From Virgibacillus siamensis (lineage in GTDB: Bacteria; Bacillota; Bacilli; Bacillales; Amphibacillaceae), in the NCBI RefSeq assembly GCF_900162695.1, contig NZ_FUIH01000007.1, positions 2,418,001-2,482,000 on the forward strand: a stretch of DNA of 64,000 bases, written 5' to 3'. The translations under genes were made by a program, and so were the position numbers. Positions 54,688 to 63,306 of this stretch are shown here, one piece after another. Below the pieces are notes generated by a model that worked only from the letters and a program-made list of their open reading frames with translations, was not told the DNA's origin and ran no database searches. Position 1 is the stretch's first letter, and each line of letters opens with the position of its first letter.

Positions 54688-56106
54688 TCAATAGTTCCTC
54701 CTGTAGCTATTATTTTGAATCTTAACAGGTATACGTTTTATCGAAATTCCTGTATATCCATATGCGATATTTATAAGTGGTACAAGGTATGAAAAGAAGA
54801 TAAACGGTATGAATTCAATTGCCGGAACGCCAAGTACTCCGGCCGCGAATACTGCCGGTACTCCCCATGGTACCAGGTTAATACCAACCGTCCCCGCTGC
54901 TTCAACAGCTCTTGATAGATTCAATGGTGATAAACCAAATTTTTTATACGATGCCAAGAAACCTCTTGCTGGTAAAATGATTGCCAAAAATTGCGAACCA
55001 CTTGCAAAAGCTACCAAGAATGATGATAAAACAGTAGAAAGAATCAAAGAACCTGTCGAACGGATCTTGCTTACAATGGAAGTCACAATTACGTTAAATA
55101 CCCCGGTAGATTCCAAAATGCCGCCCAGGGCTGTAGCAATAATAATCAGTCCGATCGTATTGAGCATGGAATTGATCCCGCCACTTGACAACAACGAATC
55201 GAGCACCTTTATCCCGCTATTTGCGTCATATCCGGATGTCATTACTTGAATCACGTCTGTAATCGAACTTCCCTGAACAATGATAGCGGTAATTCCTCCT
55301 AGTATCGCTATGAAAATAAGAGAAGGAATAGCAGGATATTGTTTCAGCATTAAAAACAACGAAAGTATTGGAACAATAAATAAAAATGGATGAATGACAA
55401 ATAATCCTTCCAACCCATCCATAATAGCCGTAATTTCATTCGTACCGGCTGCTGAAGATGCGTAACGCAGGCCAATAATCCAGTAAAGCAGAATGGATAT
55501 TACAAAAGCCGGCAACGTATCCCAAAACATATGGCGTACATGTGCGAACAGATTCTCCTCAACCATTGCCGGTGCTACATTGGTAGTGTCTGACAGCGGT
55601 GATAATTTATCACCAAAAAAAGCTCCGGAAATCACCGCACCCGCCACCATAGGAAGCGGAAATTCCAATCCTTGTCCGATTGCAATAAAAGCCAAACCAA
55701 CTGTGGCAATCGATGTGAATGAACTGCCAAGCACCAGTGAAACTCCCCCTGTAATGAAACATACAAGTGGTAAAAATAGGTTTGGGTCGATGATCGCTAA
55801 ACCATAATAAATTAATGTTGGAATAACACCACTAAGAATCCAAGTTCCAATGATGATACCAATAATAAACAATATAAAAACAGCTGGAAGTGCTTTTGAG
55901 ACTCCCTCTGTTAAAGCATCTTGCAGGTAATTCCAAGTATATCCCATGATTTTGCCGATAATTGCAGCAGCAATAATACCGCTGATTAGCGGTACAAACA
56001 TGCCTGCCTCCCAATATAGAATAGACATTGCAGCAGACGCTATCAAAATTAAGATTGGAATAATAGCGAGAAAAATACTTGGTTCTCTTCCCCCTGGTTT
56101 ATTCAT
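54688..56106 (-). CDS. nhaC: NhaC-family Na+/H+ antiporter
   Basis: 472 aa with about 12 spans. NhaC signature GAFFGDKLSPLSDTTNVAP and LGSSFTSIATVGLAFIAIG are clear. It exchanges Na+ (or a dicarboxylate/lactate-type ion in some relatives) for H+. ATG at 56106 has GGGAGTG upstream. Coupled to the PqqB-like gene. Na+ extrusion fits a salt-tolerant organism. Confidence 0.9.
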   Translation of the reverse strand: MNKPGGREPSIFLAIIPILILIASAAMSILYWEAGMFVPLISGIIAAAIIGKIMGYTWNYLQDALTEGVSKALPAVFILFIIGIIIGTWILSGVIPTLIYYGLAIIDPNLFLPLVCFITGGVSLVLGSSFTSIATVGLAFIAIGQGLEFPLPMVAGAVISGAFFGDKLSPLSDTTNVAPAMVEENLFAHVRHMFWDTLPAFVISILLYWIIGLRYASSAAGTNEITAIMDGLEGLFVIHPFLFIVPILSLFLMLKQYPAIPSLIFIAILGGITAIIVQGSSITDVIQVMTSGYDANSGIKVLDSLLSSGGINSMLNTIGLIIIATALGGILESTGVFNVIVTSIVSKIRSTGSLILSTVLSSFLVAFASGSQFLAIILPARGFLASYKKFGLSPLNLSRAVEAAGTVGINLVPWGVPAVFAAGVLGVPAIEFIPFIFFSYLVPLINIAYGYTGISIKRIPVKIQNNSYRRNY

Positions 56107-56240
56107 CTCTCTTCACTCCCTCGAACGAACGTATTGTTGCAAATTATATAACTATTTTGTGTATTTTTTCAAGAAGAATTTTTGTTTTTTGATATAAATC
56201 GACCGGATTGGATTCTTGGTTGTGCTCCATCAAACAATAA

Positions 56241-56268
56241 AACACGACCCTCCAATAAAGGTCGTGTT
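56241..56268 (-). terminator. Terminator after the asparaginase gene
   Basis: AACACGACC / GGTCGTGTT arms with a 10-nt loop followed on the minus strand by TTATTGTTTG. The rest of 56107-56298 is the nhaC promoter region. Confidence 0.75.
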
Positions 56269-56298
56269 AAATCGTACAATCCAAATCCTACTGAAGAA

Positions 56299-57324
56299 TT
56301 ATGCAAACTCCTTATTCTCCAATTGAAATTCTGCCGTGATCTTACCTACCACATTTCCGGACATGTTTTTTACAGCAGGTTCTATGTACGACTGAAGCAT
56401 ATGATGTTCTTTTTCATCCCCAATATTCAATTCTTTTAAAACTTTCATAGCTGCTACACTGGCTGCTCTCCCATTGCCATCCTCAACCTTTATCGCAATG
56501 CCCAATCCTGAATCTGCCAGCCCAATGCACTGCACGCCTTCAGCCCCTGCTTTAGCAACAATTTCACCATCAAATGTTTTCATTAAATCTGTATCAAATC
56601 GATTGGTGCCTGCAACCATTTCCGGATACGCCATCATTGAATCTCTTATTTTCTTAAGCGATTGGACATAGATTTGATCCATCATTTTATCCGGCTGAGA
56701 CAAGCGGGCAAACCCCATGGCTATATGGTTAAGCGGCAATTGATGTACTGGTACACCACACCCGTCAACACCAATCCCTATAGACTCCGGGTTAAAGTCA
56801 CAAATCGTTGAAATTACATTCAAAATTCGTTGTTGATGCGGATGATCCAATTCCCTGTAGGTTTTTGCTTCCTCATTCAAATAAACACAGGTTGCCAGCA
56901 TGCCGGTATGTTTCCCCGAACAATTACTGAATACCGGTGTTAAATCTTTACCATCACGTATCAAATTTTTATAACTATCCAGATCCCTCGGAATATGCGT
57001 GCCACATTGTAAAGAGGTTTCATCTTTTCCCACTGTTTCCAGCAATGATAGAACCCTGGATCGGTGAATGGCTTCTCCATTATGTGACGAACAAAACAAT
57101 GCAATATCTGCTGCATCAAATGAAAAATATTTCGCTGCACCAGTTTCCAAGATAGGAACAGCTTGAAATGGCTTCATGGAAGACCTTGCAAATGTCGGGC
57201 GATTAGGATCACCATATGAAAATAGAATTTTTCCATTACAATCTACTACCGCAATATCAACCTCATGCACACTTTCCAAACAGCCTCCACGATAAACATG
57301 GACCGGTCTTTGTTGTTCACCCAT
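56299..57324 (-). CDS. L-asparaginase, thermolabile/Rhizobium type II family (PF06089-like)
   Basis: 341 aa from ATG 57324 (GAGGTGAT upstream). Family stretches: RGGCLESVHEVDIAVVD, RSSMKPFQAVPILETGAA, SSHNGEAIH, SNCSGKHTGMLATC and GVDGCGVPVHQLPL. It hydrolyses asparagine to aspartate and ammonia. This family is unrelated to the E. coli AnsA/AnsB type. It lies 29 bp after dppF, so it is probably co-transcribed with the peptide transporter and uses amino acids or peptides brought in by it. Confidence 0.85.
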   Translation of the reverse strand: MGEQQRPVHVYRGGCLESVHEVDIAVVDCNGKILFSYGDPNRPTFARSSMKPFQAVPILETGAAKYFSFDAADIALFCSSHNGEAIHRSRVLSLLETVGKDETSLQCGTHIPRDLDSYKNLIRDGKDLTPVFSNCSGKHTGMLATCVYLNEEAKTYRELDHPHQQRILNVISTICDFNPESIGIGVDGCGVPVHQLPLNHIAMGFARLSQPDKMMDQIYVQSLKKIRDSMMAYPEMVAGTNRFDTDLMKTFDGEIVAKAGAEGVQCIGLADSGLGIAIKVEDGNGRAASVAAMKVLKELNIGDEKEHHMLQSYIEPAVKNMSGNVVGKITAEFQLENKEFA

Positions 57325-57353
57325 TATTATCACCTCTACCATATATAATATTT

Positions 57354-58319
57354 CTAGTCATACAAATGACATGCTGCCATTTGGCCAACCGCCACCTCTT
57401 TTAACTTCGGTTTTTCGGACTTGCATATTTCCATAGCATGTGGACACCTTGTGTGGAACCGGCATCCACTTGGAGGATTCGCGGGACTTGGAATATCACC
57501 CTTAAGAATAATACGATCCCTTTTTACAGTAGGATCAGGAATCGGAATAGATGACAGCAAAGCCCGGGTATAAGGGTGCTTAGGATGGTCATATATAGTG
57601 TCTTTATCGGCCAATTCAACTATTTCCCCAAGATACATAACGCCAAGTCGGTCACTGATATGCTCCATCACACTCAAATCATGTGATATAAATAAGTATG
57701 TGAGTCCGAGATCCTCTTGAAGATCCTGTAAAAGATTAAGTATTTGTGATTGAATTGACACATCCAGAGCAGATACCGGCTCATCCGCAATAATAAGTTT
57801 TGGGTTTAATGCCAATGCTCGTGCTACCCCAATCCTTTGCCGTTGTCCACCACTGAATTCATGGGGATAGCGATTTGCATAATTTTTATTCAAACCAACA
57901 ATATCCAGTAATTCATTTACTCTTTTGTCGATATAAACGTTATCATATTTATGAATGATTAAAGGTTCAGATATAAGTTCTTTCACTTTCATTCTGGGAT
58001 TTAACGATGCATACGGGTCTTGAAACACCATTTGAAAATTTTTCCGCTGACTTCTTAATTGCGTATCACTTAAACCGCTTATTTCCTGTCCATCGAAATA
58101 GATACTTCCGCTTGATGGGGAAAGTAAATTCATTACCACACGTCCGGTAGTTGACTTGCCACATCCGCTTTCACCTACTAAGCCAAAGGTTTCACCCTTC
58201 CCGATAGTAAAAGAAACATCGTTAACTGCCTGTATTGCCGCTTTATTTTTTTCAAAAAGTCCCTTTTTAACAGGGAAATGCTTTTTCAAATTTCGAACTT
58301 CAACTAAAGGCTTTCCCAT
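57354..58319 (-). CDS. dppF: Peptide ABC transporter ATPase (DppF/OppF family)
   Basis: 321 aa. Walker A GESGCGKST, signature SGGQRQRIGVARA, Walker B LIIADEPVSALDVS, C-terminal Cys motif GCRFHTRCPHAMEIC. ATG at 58319 is chosen with GGAGGGGGAGC directly upstream; it overlaps dppD by 20 bp. Powers uptake with DppD. Confidence 0.92.
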   Translation of the reverse strand: MGKPLVEVRNLKKHFPVKKGLFEKNKAAIQAVNDVSFTIGKGETFGLVGESGCGKSTTGRVVMNLLSPSSGSIYFDGQEISGLSDTQLRSQRKNFQMVFQDPYASLNPRMKVKELISEPLIIHKYDNVYIDKRVNELLDIVGLNKNYANRYPHEFSGGQRQRIGVARALALNPKLIIADEPVSALDVSIQSQILNLLQDLQEDLGLTYLFISHDLSVMEHISDRLGVMYLGEIVELADKDTIYDHPKHPYTRALLSSIPIPDPTVKRDRIILKGDIPSPANPPSGCRFHTRCPHAMEICKSEKPKLKEVAVGQMAACHLYD

Positions 58320-59313
58320 GCTCCCCCTCCTTTTTTGTTGAATCTTCCTGATATAACCAGCATCGGCACGAATGCTCATCATGGAGAAGTTCCAGTTCCG
58401 GGTCCTTAGAATGACAGATATCCATAACATGAGCACATCTGGGGGCAAACTTACAGCCCTTTGGCATATTACCCGGATCAGGTACATTACCCGGAATGGA
58501 GTCCAATCGATTCGTTCCTTGGCGAAGCTTTGGAACTGATTGAATTAAGCCTTTTGTGTATGGATGTTTCGGGTTTGCAAATAATTCGTACACATCGGCC
58601 TCCTCGACTACCTTCCCTGCATACATAACAACAACTCTGGAGCACATTTCAGCCACAACCCCCAGATCGTGTGTGATTAACAAAATGGAGGTGTTTTCTT
58701 CTTTTTGCAATTCCTTCATAAGCTCCAGAATCTGAGCCTGTATCGTTACATCCAAAGCTGTTGTAGGTTCATCGGCAATCAGGAATTTGGGGGTACAGGA
58801 CATTGCCATTGCAATCATCACCCGTTGCCGCATACCTCCAGAAAGCTGATGTGGATATTCATGAATCACTTCATCCGCACGCGGGATCCCGACCAGTTTA
58901 AGCATATTTACGGTATGTTCCCGGGCCTTTTTTTTATTATATTTGAGGTGTAAAAGAACAGCTTCCTGAATTTGTTCACCAATCTTTTTAACTGGATTAA
59001 GAGAAGTCATTGGCTCCTGGAAAATCATAGCTATGTCATTCCCTCTTACTTTCCTCATCTGTCTCTCACTGTAGTTTAATAGTTCTTTTCCGCTGAATTT
59101 TACGGAGCCTTCCACTATTTCCCCTGAGGTATCACGAAGAAGCTGCATGATAGAAAGGGAAGTAACACTTTTACCGCTGCCTGATTCACCTACAATACCA
59201 AGGGTCTCTCCTTTTCGAACATGAAAGTCAACCCCATCAACTGCGGCAACCTTACCCTTATCTCCAAAAAAGTGGGTCTTTAATCCACTGACTTCCAATA
59301 TGTTTTCATCCAT
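58300..59313 (-). CDS. dppD: Peptide ABC transporter ATPase (DppD/OppD family)
   Basis: 337 aa from ATG 59313 (GAGGGGAG 8 nt upstream). Walker A GESGSGKSV, signature SGGMRQRVMIAMAMS, Walker B FLIADEPTTALDVT, C-terminal GCKFAPRCAHVMDIC. 19 bp after dppC. Confidence 0.92.
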   Translation of the reverse strand: MDENILEVSGLKTHFFGDKGKVAAVDGVDFHVRKGETLGIVGESGSGKSVTSLSIMQLLRDTSGEIVEGSVKFSGKELLNYSERQMRKVRGNDIAMIFQEPMTSLNPVKKIGEQIQEAVLLHLKYNKKKAREHTVNMLKLVGIPRADEVIHEYPHQLSGGMRQRVMIAMAMSCTPKFLIADEPTTALDVTIQAQILELMKELQKEENTSILLITHDLGVVAEMCSRVVVMYAGKVVEEADVYELFANPKHPYTKGLIQSVPKLRQGTNRLDSIPGNVPDPGNMPKGCKFAPRCAHVMDICHSKDPELELLHDEHSCRCWLYQEDSTKKEGEHGKAFS

Positions 59314-59332
59314 CAGGAACACTCCCCTCTCG

Positions 59333-60235
59333 TTAATTTTTAATCTTGGGATCTAACGCATCCCGTAATCCATCACCAAGTAAATTAAATGCAAGCACGG
59401 TTAAAAAAATTGCCAAACCTGGGAAAAAAGTTATATGTGGTTCTGTACTGATGTAGTCCCTTCCCATGCTTAGCATTGCTCCCCACTCCGGAGTAGGCGG
59501 CTTTGCTCCTAAACCAAGAAATCCGAGACTTGCAGCAACCAAAATGGCATTTCCAATCCGCATCGTGAAATATACGATAATGCTTGAGACGGTTTCGGGA
59601 AAAATGTGTTTCCAAATCATTCGCTTGTTCGTAGCCCCGATAGATCTGGCAGCTTCCACAAAAACGGATTCTTTTGCAGACAAGGTGCCGCTCCGAACAA
59701 TTCTTGCAAATGTAGGTACAGTAAAAATGGCGATTGCAATCACAACGTTGGTTAGTCCGGGCCCTAAAATCGCAATAATTCCAATGGCGAGCAGCATTCC
59801 GGGGAAAGAAAATAATACGTCACACCCCCGCATAATCAAACTATCCAGCCATCTTCCGTAGTAACCACTGATCAAACCAAGGATAGATCCAACAGCAGCA
59901 CCGAGGAACACTGAACTGATACTGATAAGCAAAGAGATTCTGGAACCCACAATAATTCGGCTGAAGATATCCCTGCCATAGGCATCAGTCCCTGCCAGAT
60001 GAGTGGCGGAAGGACCTTCAAGAATGCTGCTGTAATCAGGTTCCGCCGGTCCATAGGGTGCAATAAACGGACCAACAATCGCTATGATCAACAAAATTAT
60101 GATAAATAACCCCGATACCAGGGCAGTCTTCTGCTTTTGAAATTTCCTCCAAAAATCAAACCATAATGTTGCTTTCCTTTTTTCAACGACATCATCATTG
60201 TATGCTGATTGTGCAGTCATTTTTGTTTCAGACAT
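59333..60235 (-). CDS. dppC: Peptide ABC transporter permease (DppC family)
   Basis: 300 aa with six spans; GTDAYGRDIFSRIIVGSRISL and the EAA loop AARSIGATNKRMIWKHIFPE are typical. ATG at 60235 has AGGAGGGTGAG upstream, 17 bp after dppB. Confidence 0.92.
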   Translation of the reverse strand: MSETKMTAQSAYNDDVVEKRKATLWFDFWRKFQKQKTALVSGLFIIILLIIAIVGPFIAPYGPAEPDYSSILEGPSATHLAGTDAYGRDIFSRIIVGSRISLLISISSVFLGAAVGSILGLISGYYGRWLDSLIMRGCDVLFSFPGMLLAIGIIAILGPGLTNVVIAIAIFTVPTFARIVRSGTLSAKESVFVEAARSIGATNKRMIWKHIFPETVSSIIVYFTMRIGNAILVAASLGFLGLGAKPPTPEWGAMLSMGRDYISTEPHITFFPGLAIFLTVLAFNLLGDGLRDALDPKIKN

Positions 60236-60252
60236 GATGACTCACCCTCCTT

Positions 60253-61176
60253 TTAATCAAGCTTAATTCTTGGGTTGAGGACGCCATATAACAGATCGAC
60301 AACCAAATTTATTAACATAAACTCTAATGCAAATAATAAAAGTTCAGCCTGTATCACCGGATAATCCCTAAAGGAAATGGAATCGATAAGTAAACTTCCC
60401 AGTCCCGGCCAGCTAAACACTACTTCAACAACGATGGAACCGCCTAATAAAAATCCAAATTGAAGACCACTCATCGTAACGATTGGAATCATCGCATTTC
60501 TTAGGGCGTGCCCCCATACAACTTTGTTTTCGGACAACCCCTTTGCACGGCCTGTTCTGACAAAGTCATCTTTCAATGTGTCCATTAAGGAAGAACGCGT
60601 GAAACGGGCAATAACAGCTGCCACTGTAGTCCCCAATGTAAGGGAAGGTAATATGTAACTTAACCAGGAATCATTACCACCTACCGGAAACCATCCCAAT
60701 TTCACTGCGAACAATTGAATAAGGAGCAGCCCAAGCCAAAACGAGGGCATGGATATTCCTGATACAGCCCCGAACATTCCTGAAAGATCCTGCCACTTAT
60801 TACGGTTTTTCGCAGAGACAACACCAATTAATAATCCGATAACCAACGACCATGCCATACTCCAAATAGTTAACCAAAAGGTGGGCATAAACCTGGATGT
60901 TATTACTTCGAAAACAGGTATTCCTGTTTTCAGGGAAGTACCAAAATCCCCTTGAAATAAACCTTTCATATAGGAAAAATATTGTTTCCACAATGGTTCA
61001 TTCAGACCAAGCTCTTCAGCCACCGATTGGACTTCTTGAAATGTAGCCTGTTTACCAGCTACAAGCCGGGCAGGATTTCCTGGTATTAAATGTACAAATA
61101 GGAAAACAAGAATAGAAATAACAAGAAGAATCGGAATAAGCTCAATGATTCTTTTGGAAATATAACGCAGTATCAA
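60253..61176 (-). CDS. dppB: Peptide ABC transporter permease (DppB family)
   Basis: 307 aa with six spans; EAA loop TGRAKGLSENKVVWGHALRNA. TTG start at 61176, with GGGAGGGGAG just upstream. 53 bp after dppA. Confidence 0.9.
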   Translation of the reverse strand: MILRYISKRIIELIPILLVISILVFLFVHLIPGNPARLVAGKQATFQEVQSVAEELGLNEPLWKQYFSYMKGLFQGDFGTSLKTGIPVFEVITSRFMPTFWLTIWSMAWSLVIGLLIGVVSAKNRNKWQDLSGMFGAVSGISMPSFWLGLLLIQLFAVKLGWFPVGGNDSWLSYILPSLTLGTTVAAVIARFTRSSLMDTLKDDFVRTGRAKGLSENKVVWGHALRNAMIPIVTMSGLQFGFLLGGSIVVEVVFSWPGLGSLLIDSISFRDYPVIQAELLLFALEFMLINLVVDLLYGVLNPRIKLD

Positions 61177-61229
61177 GTTTCTCCCCTCCCTGTTAAGGAA
61201 CTGGGGGCTGTATCACCGCCCCCAGCTAT

Positions 61230-62822
61230 TTATTTTACAATTTTCGCATCATGTGTACTTAACGATCCATCAGGCAGCAGATGCACACCTTCCAAATAGT
61301 TTTTCTTACCGCTGATCGTATAGTCGATTGTCAGGAATGCCCATGGCGCGTCGTTCCATATTAACTTTTGAATATCTTCATAGATCTTCTCTCTTTCATC
61401 CGGATTCGCCGTAAGAAGAGCATCGTTAATCAATTTCGTAACCTTGTCATTTGAATAATAAGCTGTATTATATGATTTTGGCGGGAATGCCGCTTTTCCG
61501 CCCAGCAGAGGACGAATCCCCCAATCCGCATCACCGGTAGAAGGAGACCAACCGCCATAATACATTTCAAGTTCGGTTTCCTTTGGCTTTGTGGACCAGA
61601 TTTTTTCAGACATTGTCCCGGTTTCCATAGGAACAATTTCAACTTTAACGCCTATTTTTGCTAACTGTTGTTGAATAAATTGCATTCCTTTCATGGATGT
61701 GGAATTGTTACCGCCCCATAAAGTAGTCTTAAATCCATTTGGATACCCGGCTTCTTTTAATAACTGCTTGGCCTTTTCCGGATTATACGCATATACTTTT
61801 TGCTGCGAATAAAATGATGTTTTAGGTGCAATTACCGAATCCAGCGGTTTTCCGAAACCTCTTTTAACTACTTTGATGAAAGCTTCTTTATCAATACCAT
61901 AATTTATTGCTTTCCGAACCTTTACATTGTTAAATGGTTCCTTCATGTTGTTCATAGCCATATATCGTACAACGATAGAAGGTTCGGCTTTTACCTCAAT
62001 CCCATTCTTACCATCAATTTCCTTCGCTTGTTCTGGCGGAACAGGGAAAATAAAGTCTGCTTCACCCGTTTTAAGCTTTGCCACCCTGGATCCATTTTCA
62101 GGAGTTGGTTCAAAGGTGATTTGATCAACCTTTGGATAACCATCCTGCCAATATTGATCATACTTAACAACTGTTAAATGATCTCCCGGTACCCATTCTT
62201 TAAATTTAAACGGACCCGTACCTACCGGATTCCTGGCCACTTTATCCCCATACTTTTTAAGTGCTTTCGGGCTGATCATTCTGCCCGCTGGATGGGCTAA
62301 ATTATTAATGAAAGCCCCAAAAGGTTTTTTAAGTTTTATTTTTACGGTATGCTCATCAACAGTCTTTGTCGTTTCTACCATGGCAAATAAACTATGGCGT
62401 TTTAAATTATTATCCGGATTGGCTAAACGATCAATATTAACCTTTACTGCCTTAGCGTTAAATGGCGCACCGTCATGAAATGTAATTCCCTTTTTCAATT
62501 GGAAAGTGTACACTAAACCATCATCACTGACTTTATAATCCTTTGCTAATACAGGAACAACCTCCATCCCTTTACTGAATCCAAACAACCCCTGAAACAT
62601 CGTCCGTTGCACCGAACCTGACAATGTGTCATTGGTATCATGCGGATCCATACTAATAAGGTTCGCATCAACAGCAATGGTCAAATCATTTCCTTCTTTT
62701 TTAACAGTCCCTTGAGTTGCATCTTGCCCCTTTGATTCAGAACTGTTAGAACAACCGCTGAACAGCAGAACCAACATAACGAGCACGGCTGCAAATGCTA
62801 AAACTCCCTTTCGGCTAAACAT
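61230..62822 (-). CDS. dppA: Peptide-binding lipoprotein (DppA family)
   Basis: 530 aa, SBP_bac_5 family. ATG at 62822 has AGGGAGG 6 nt upstream. Lipobox LFSGC (Cys24). Family motifs: DANLISMDPHDTNDTLSGSVQ, TFHDGAPFNAKAVKVNIDRL, VRKAINYGIDKEAF. Members carry dipeptides, glutathione or nickel; NDTLSG and the glutathione-like sequence pattern leave a glutathione or D-peptide role open. First gene of the operon, behind the sigma-54 promoter. Confidence 0.9.
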   Translation of the reverse strand: MFSRKGVLAFAAVLVMLVLLFSGCSNSSESKGQDATQGTVKKEGNDLTIAVDANLISMDPHDTNDTLSGSVQRTMFQGLFGFSKGMEVVPVLAKDYKVSDDGLVYTFQLKKGITFHDGAPFNAKAVKVNIDRLANPDNNLKRHSLFAMVETTKTVDEHTVKIKLKKPFGAFINNLAHPAGRMISPKALKKYGDKVARNPVGTGPFKFKEWVPGDHLTVVKYDQYWQDGYPKVDQITFEPTPENGSRVAKLKTGEADFIFPVPPEQAKEIDGKNGIEVKAEPSIVVRYMAMNNMKEPFNNVKVRKAINYGIDKEAFIKVVKRGFGKPLDSVIAPKTSFYSQQKVYAYNPEKAKQLLKEAGYPNGFKTTLWGGNNSTSMKGMQFIQQQLAKIGVKVEIVPMETGTMSEKIWSTKPKETELEMYYGGWSPSTGDADWGIRPLLGGKAAFPPKSYNTAYYSNDKVTKLINDALLTANPDEREKIYEDIQKLIWNDAPWAFLTIDYTISGKKNYLEGVHLLPDGSLSTHDAKIVK

Positions 62823-62873
62823 CAAATTCCTCCCTTTGAATATAGTTGGATAATTCCGATCTTGCTTTTCATT

Positions 62874-62889
62874 TGCAAATTCCATGCCA
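62874..62889 (-). promoter_or_regulatory. Sigma-54 (-24/-12) promoter of the dpp operon
   Basis: Minus strand TGGCATGGAATTTGCA matches TGGCACGNNNNTTGCW at all defined positions but one (T for C). GG and GC are correctly spaced. It lies 51 bp before the dppA start, and a sigma-54 activator gene lies upstream. Confidence 0.75.
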
Positions 62890-62948
62890 AGTTATGAAAG
62901 CTCCCAATTCCGCTATTATTCAATAAATTACAATGATACGCAGCTTTA

Positions 62949-62994
62949 TTTGGTTGGCCATTTCTGAATCTATACACCAAATTGGGTAACCAAA
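62949..62994. promoter_or_regulatory. Candidate upstream activating sequence
   Basis: TTTGGTTGGCC (62949-62959) and GGGTAACCAAA (62984-62994) form imperfect inverted repeats, with ACCAAATTGGGT at 62976-62987. They lie 60-105 bp upstream of the -24 box, the usual range for sigma-54 enhancer sites. Confidence 0.45.
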
Positions 62995-63000
62995 AAATAA

Positions 63001-63298
63001 GGCTGGGACAATATCAAAAATGTGTAATTCAAAAGACATGCAATTAGCTATTTAGCGGAGGAAATATGCGCAGACTCCTGCGGGAGAAGAGGCCTAGGTG
63101 AGACTCCGAAGTGCGCAAGCACGAGGAGACTCAGCAGCCGCCCGCGGTAAAGAAGACACTGCGAAACGATAGTTGAGCAGATGTCGCACTTATGCTCGAA
63201 AGTGAAAGCGGAGTATATTTCCGGAGCGGTTTTACGCTCCATTTTCTAATTAGTGGTCGGGATTTTCCTTTGGATAAAACACTTTTATCCCGGCCTCT
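63001..63298. repeat. MITE-like intergenic repeat, full-length copy
   Basis: 298-bp element with ends GGCTGGGACAATAT and ATCCCGGCCTCT and an internal part rich in GC palindromes (CAGACTCCTGCGGGAGAAG, GAGACTCAGCAGCCGCCCGCGG). It fills the gap between the activator gene and the dpp promoter region. The short copy at 6229-6370 shares both ends. Confidence 0.8.
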
Positions 63299-63306
63299 AA
63301 TTCTCA

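Noticed and set aside
63048..63242. 64-codon frame inside the 298-bp repeat
   Set aside because: Repeat is palindrome-rich and non-coding; the frame is lost in the short copy.
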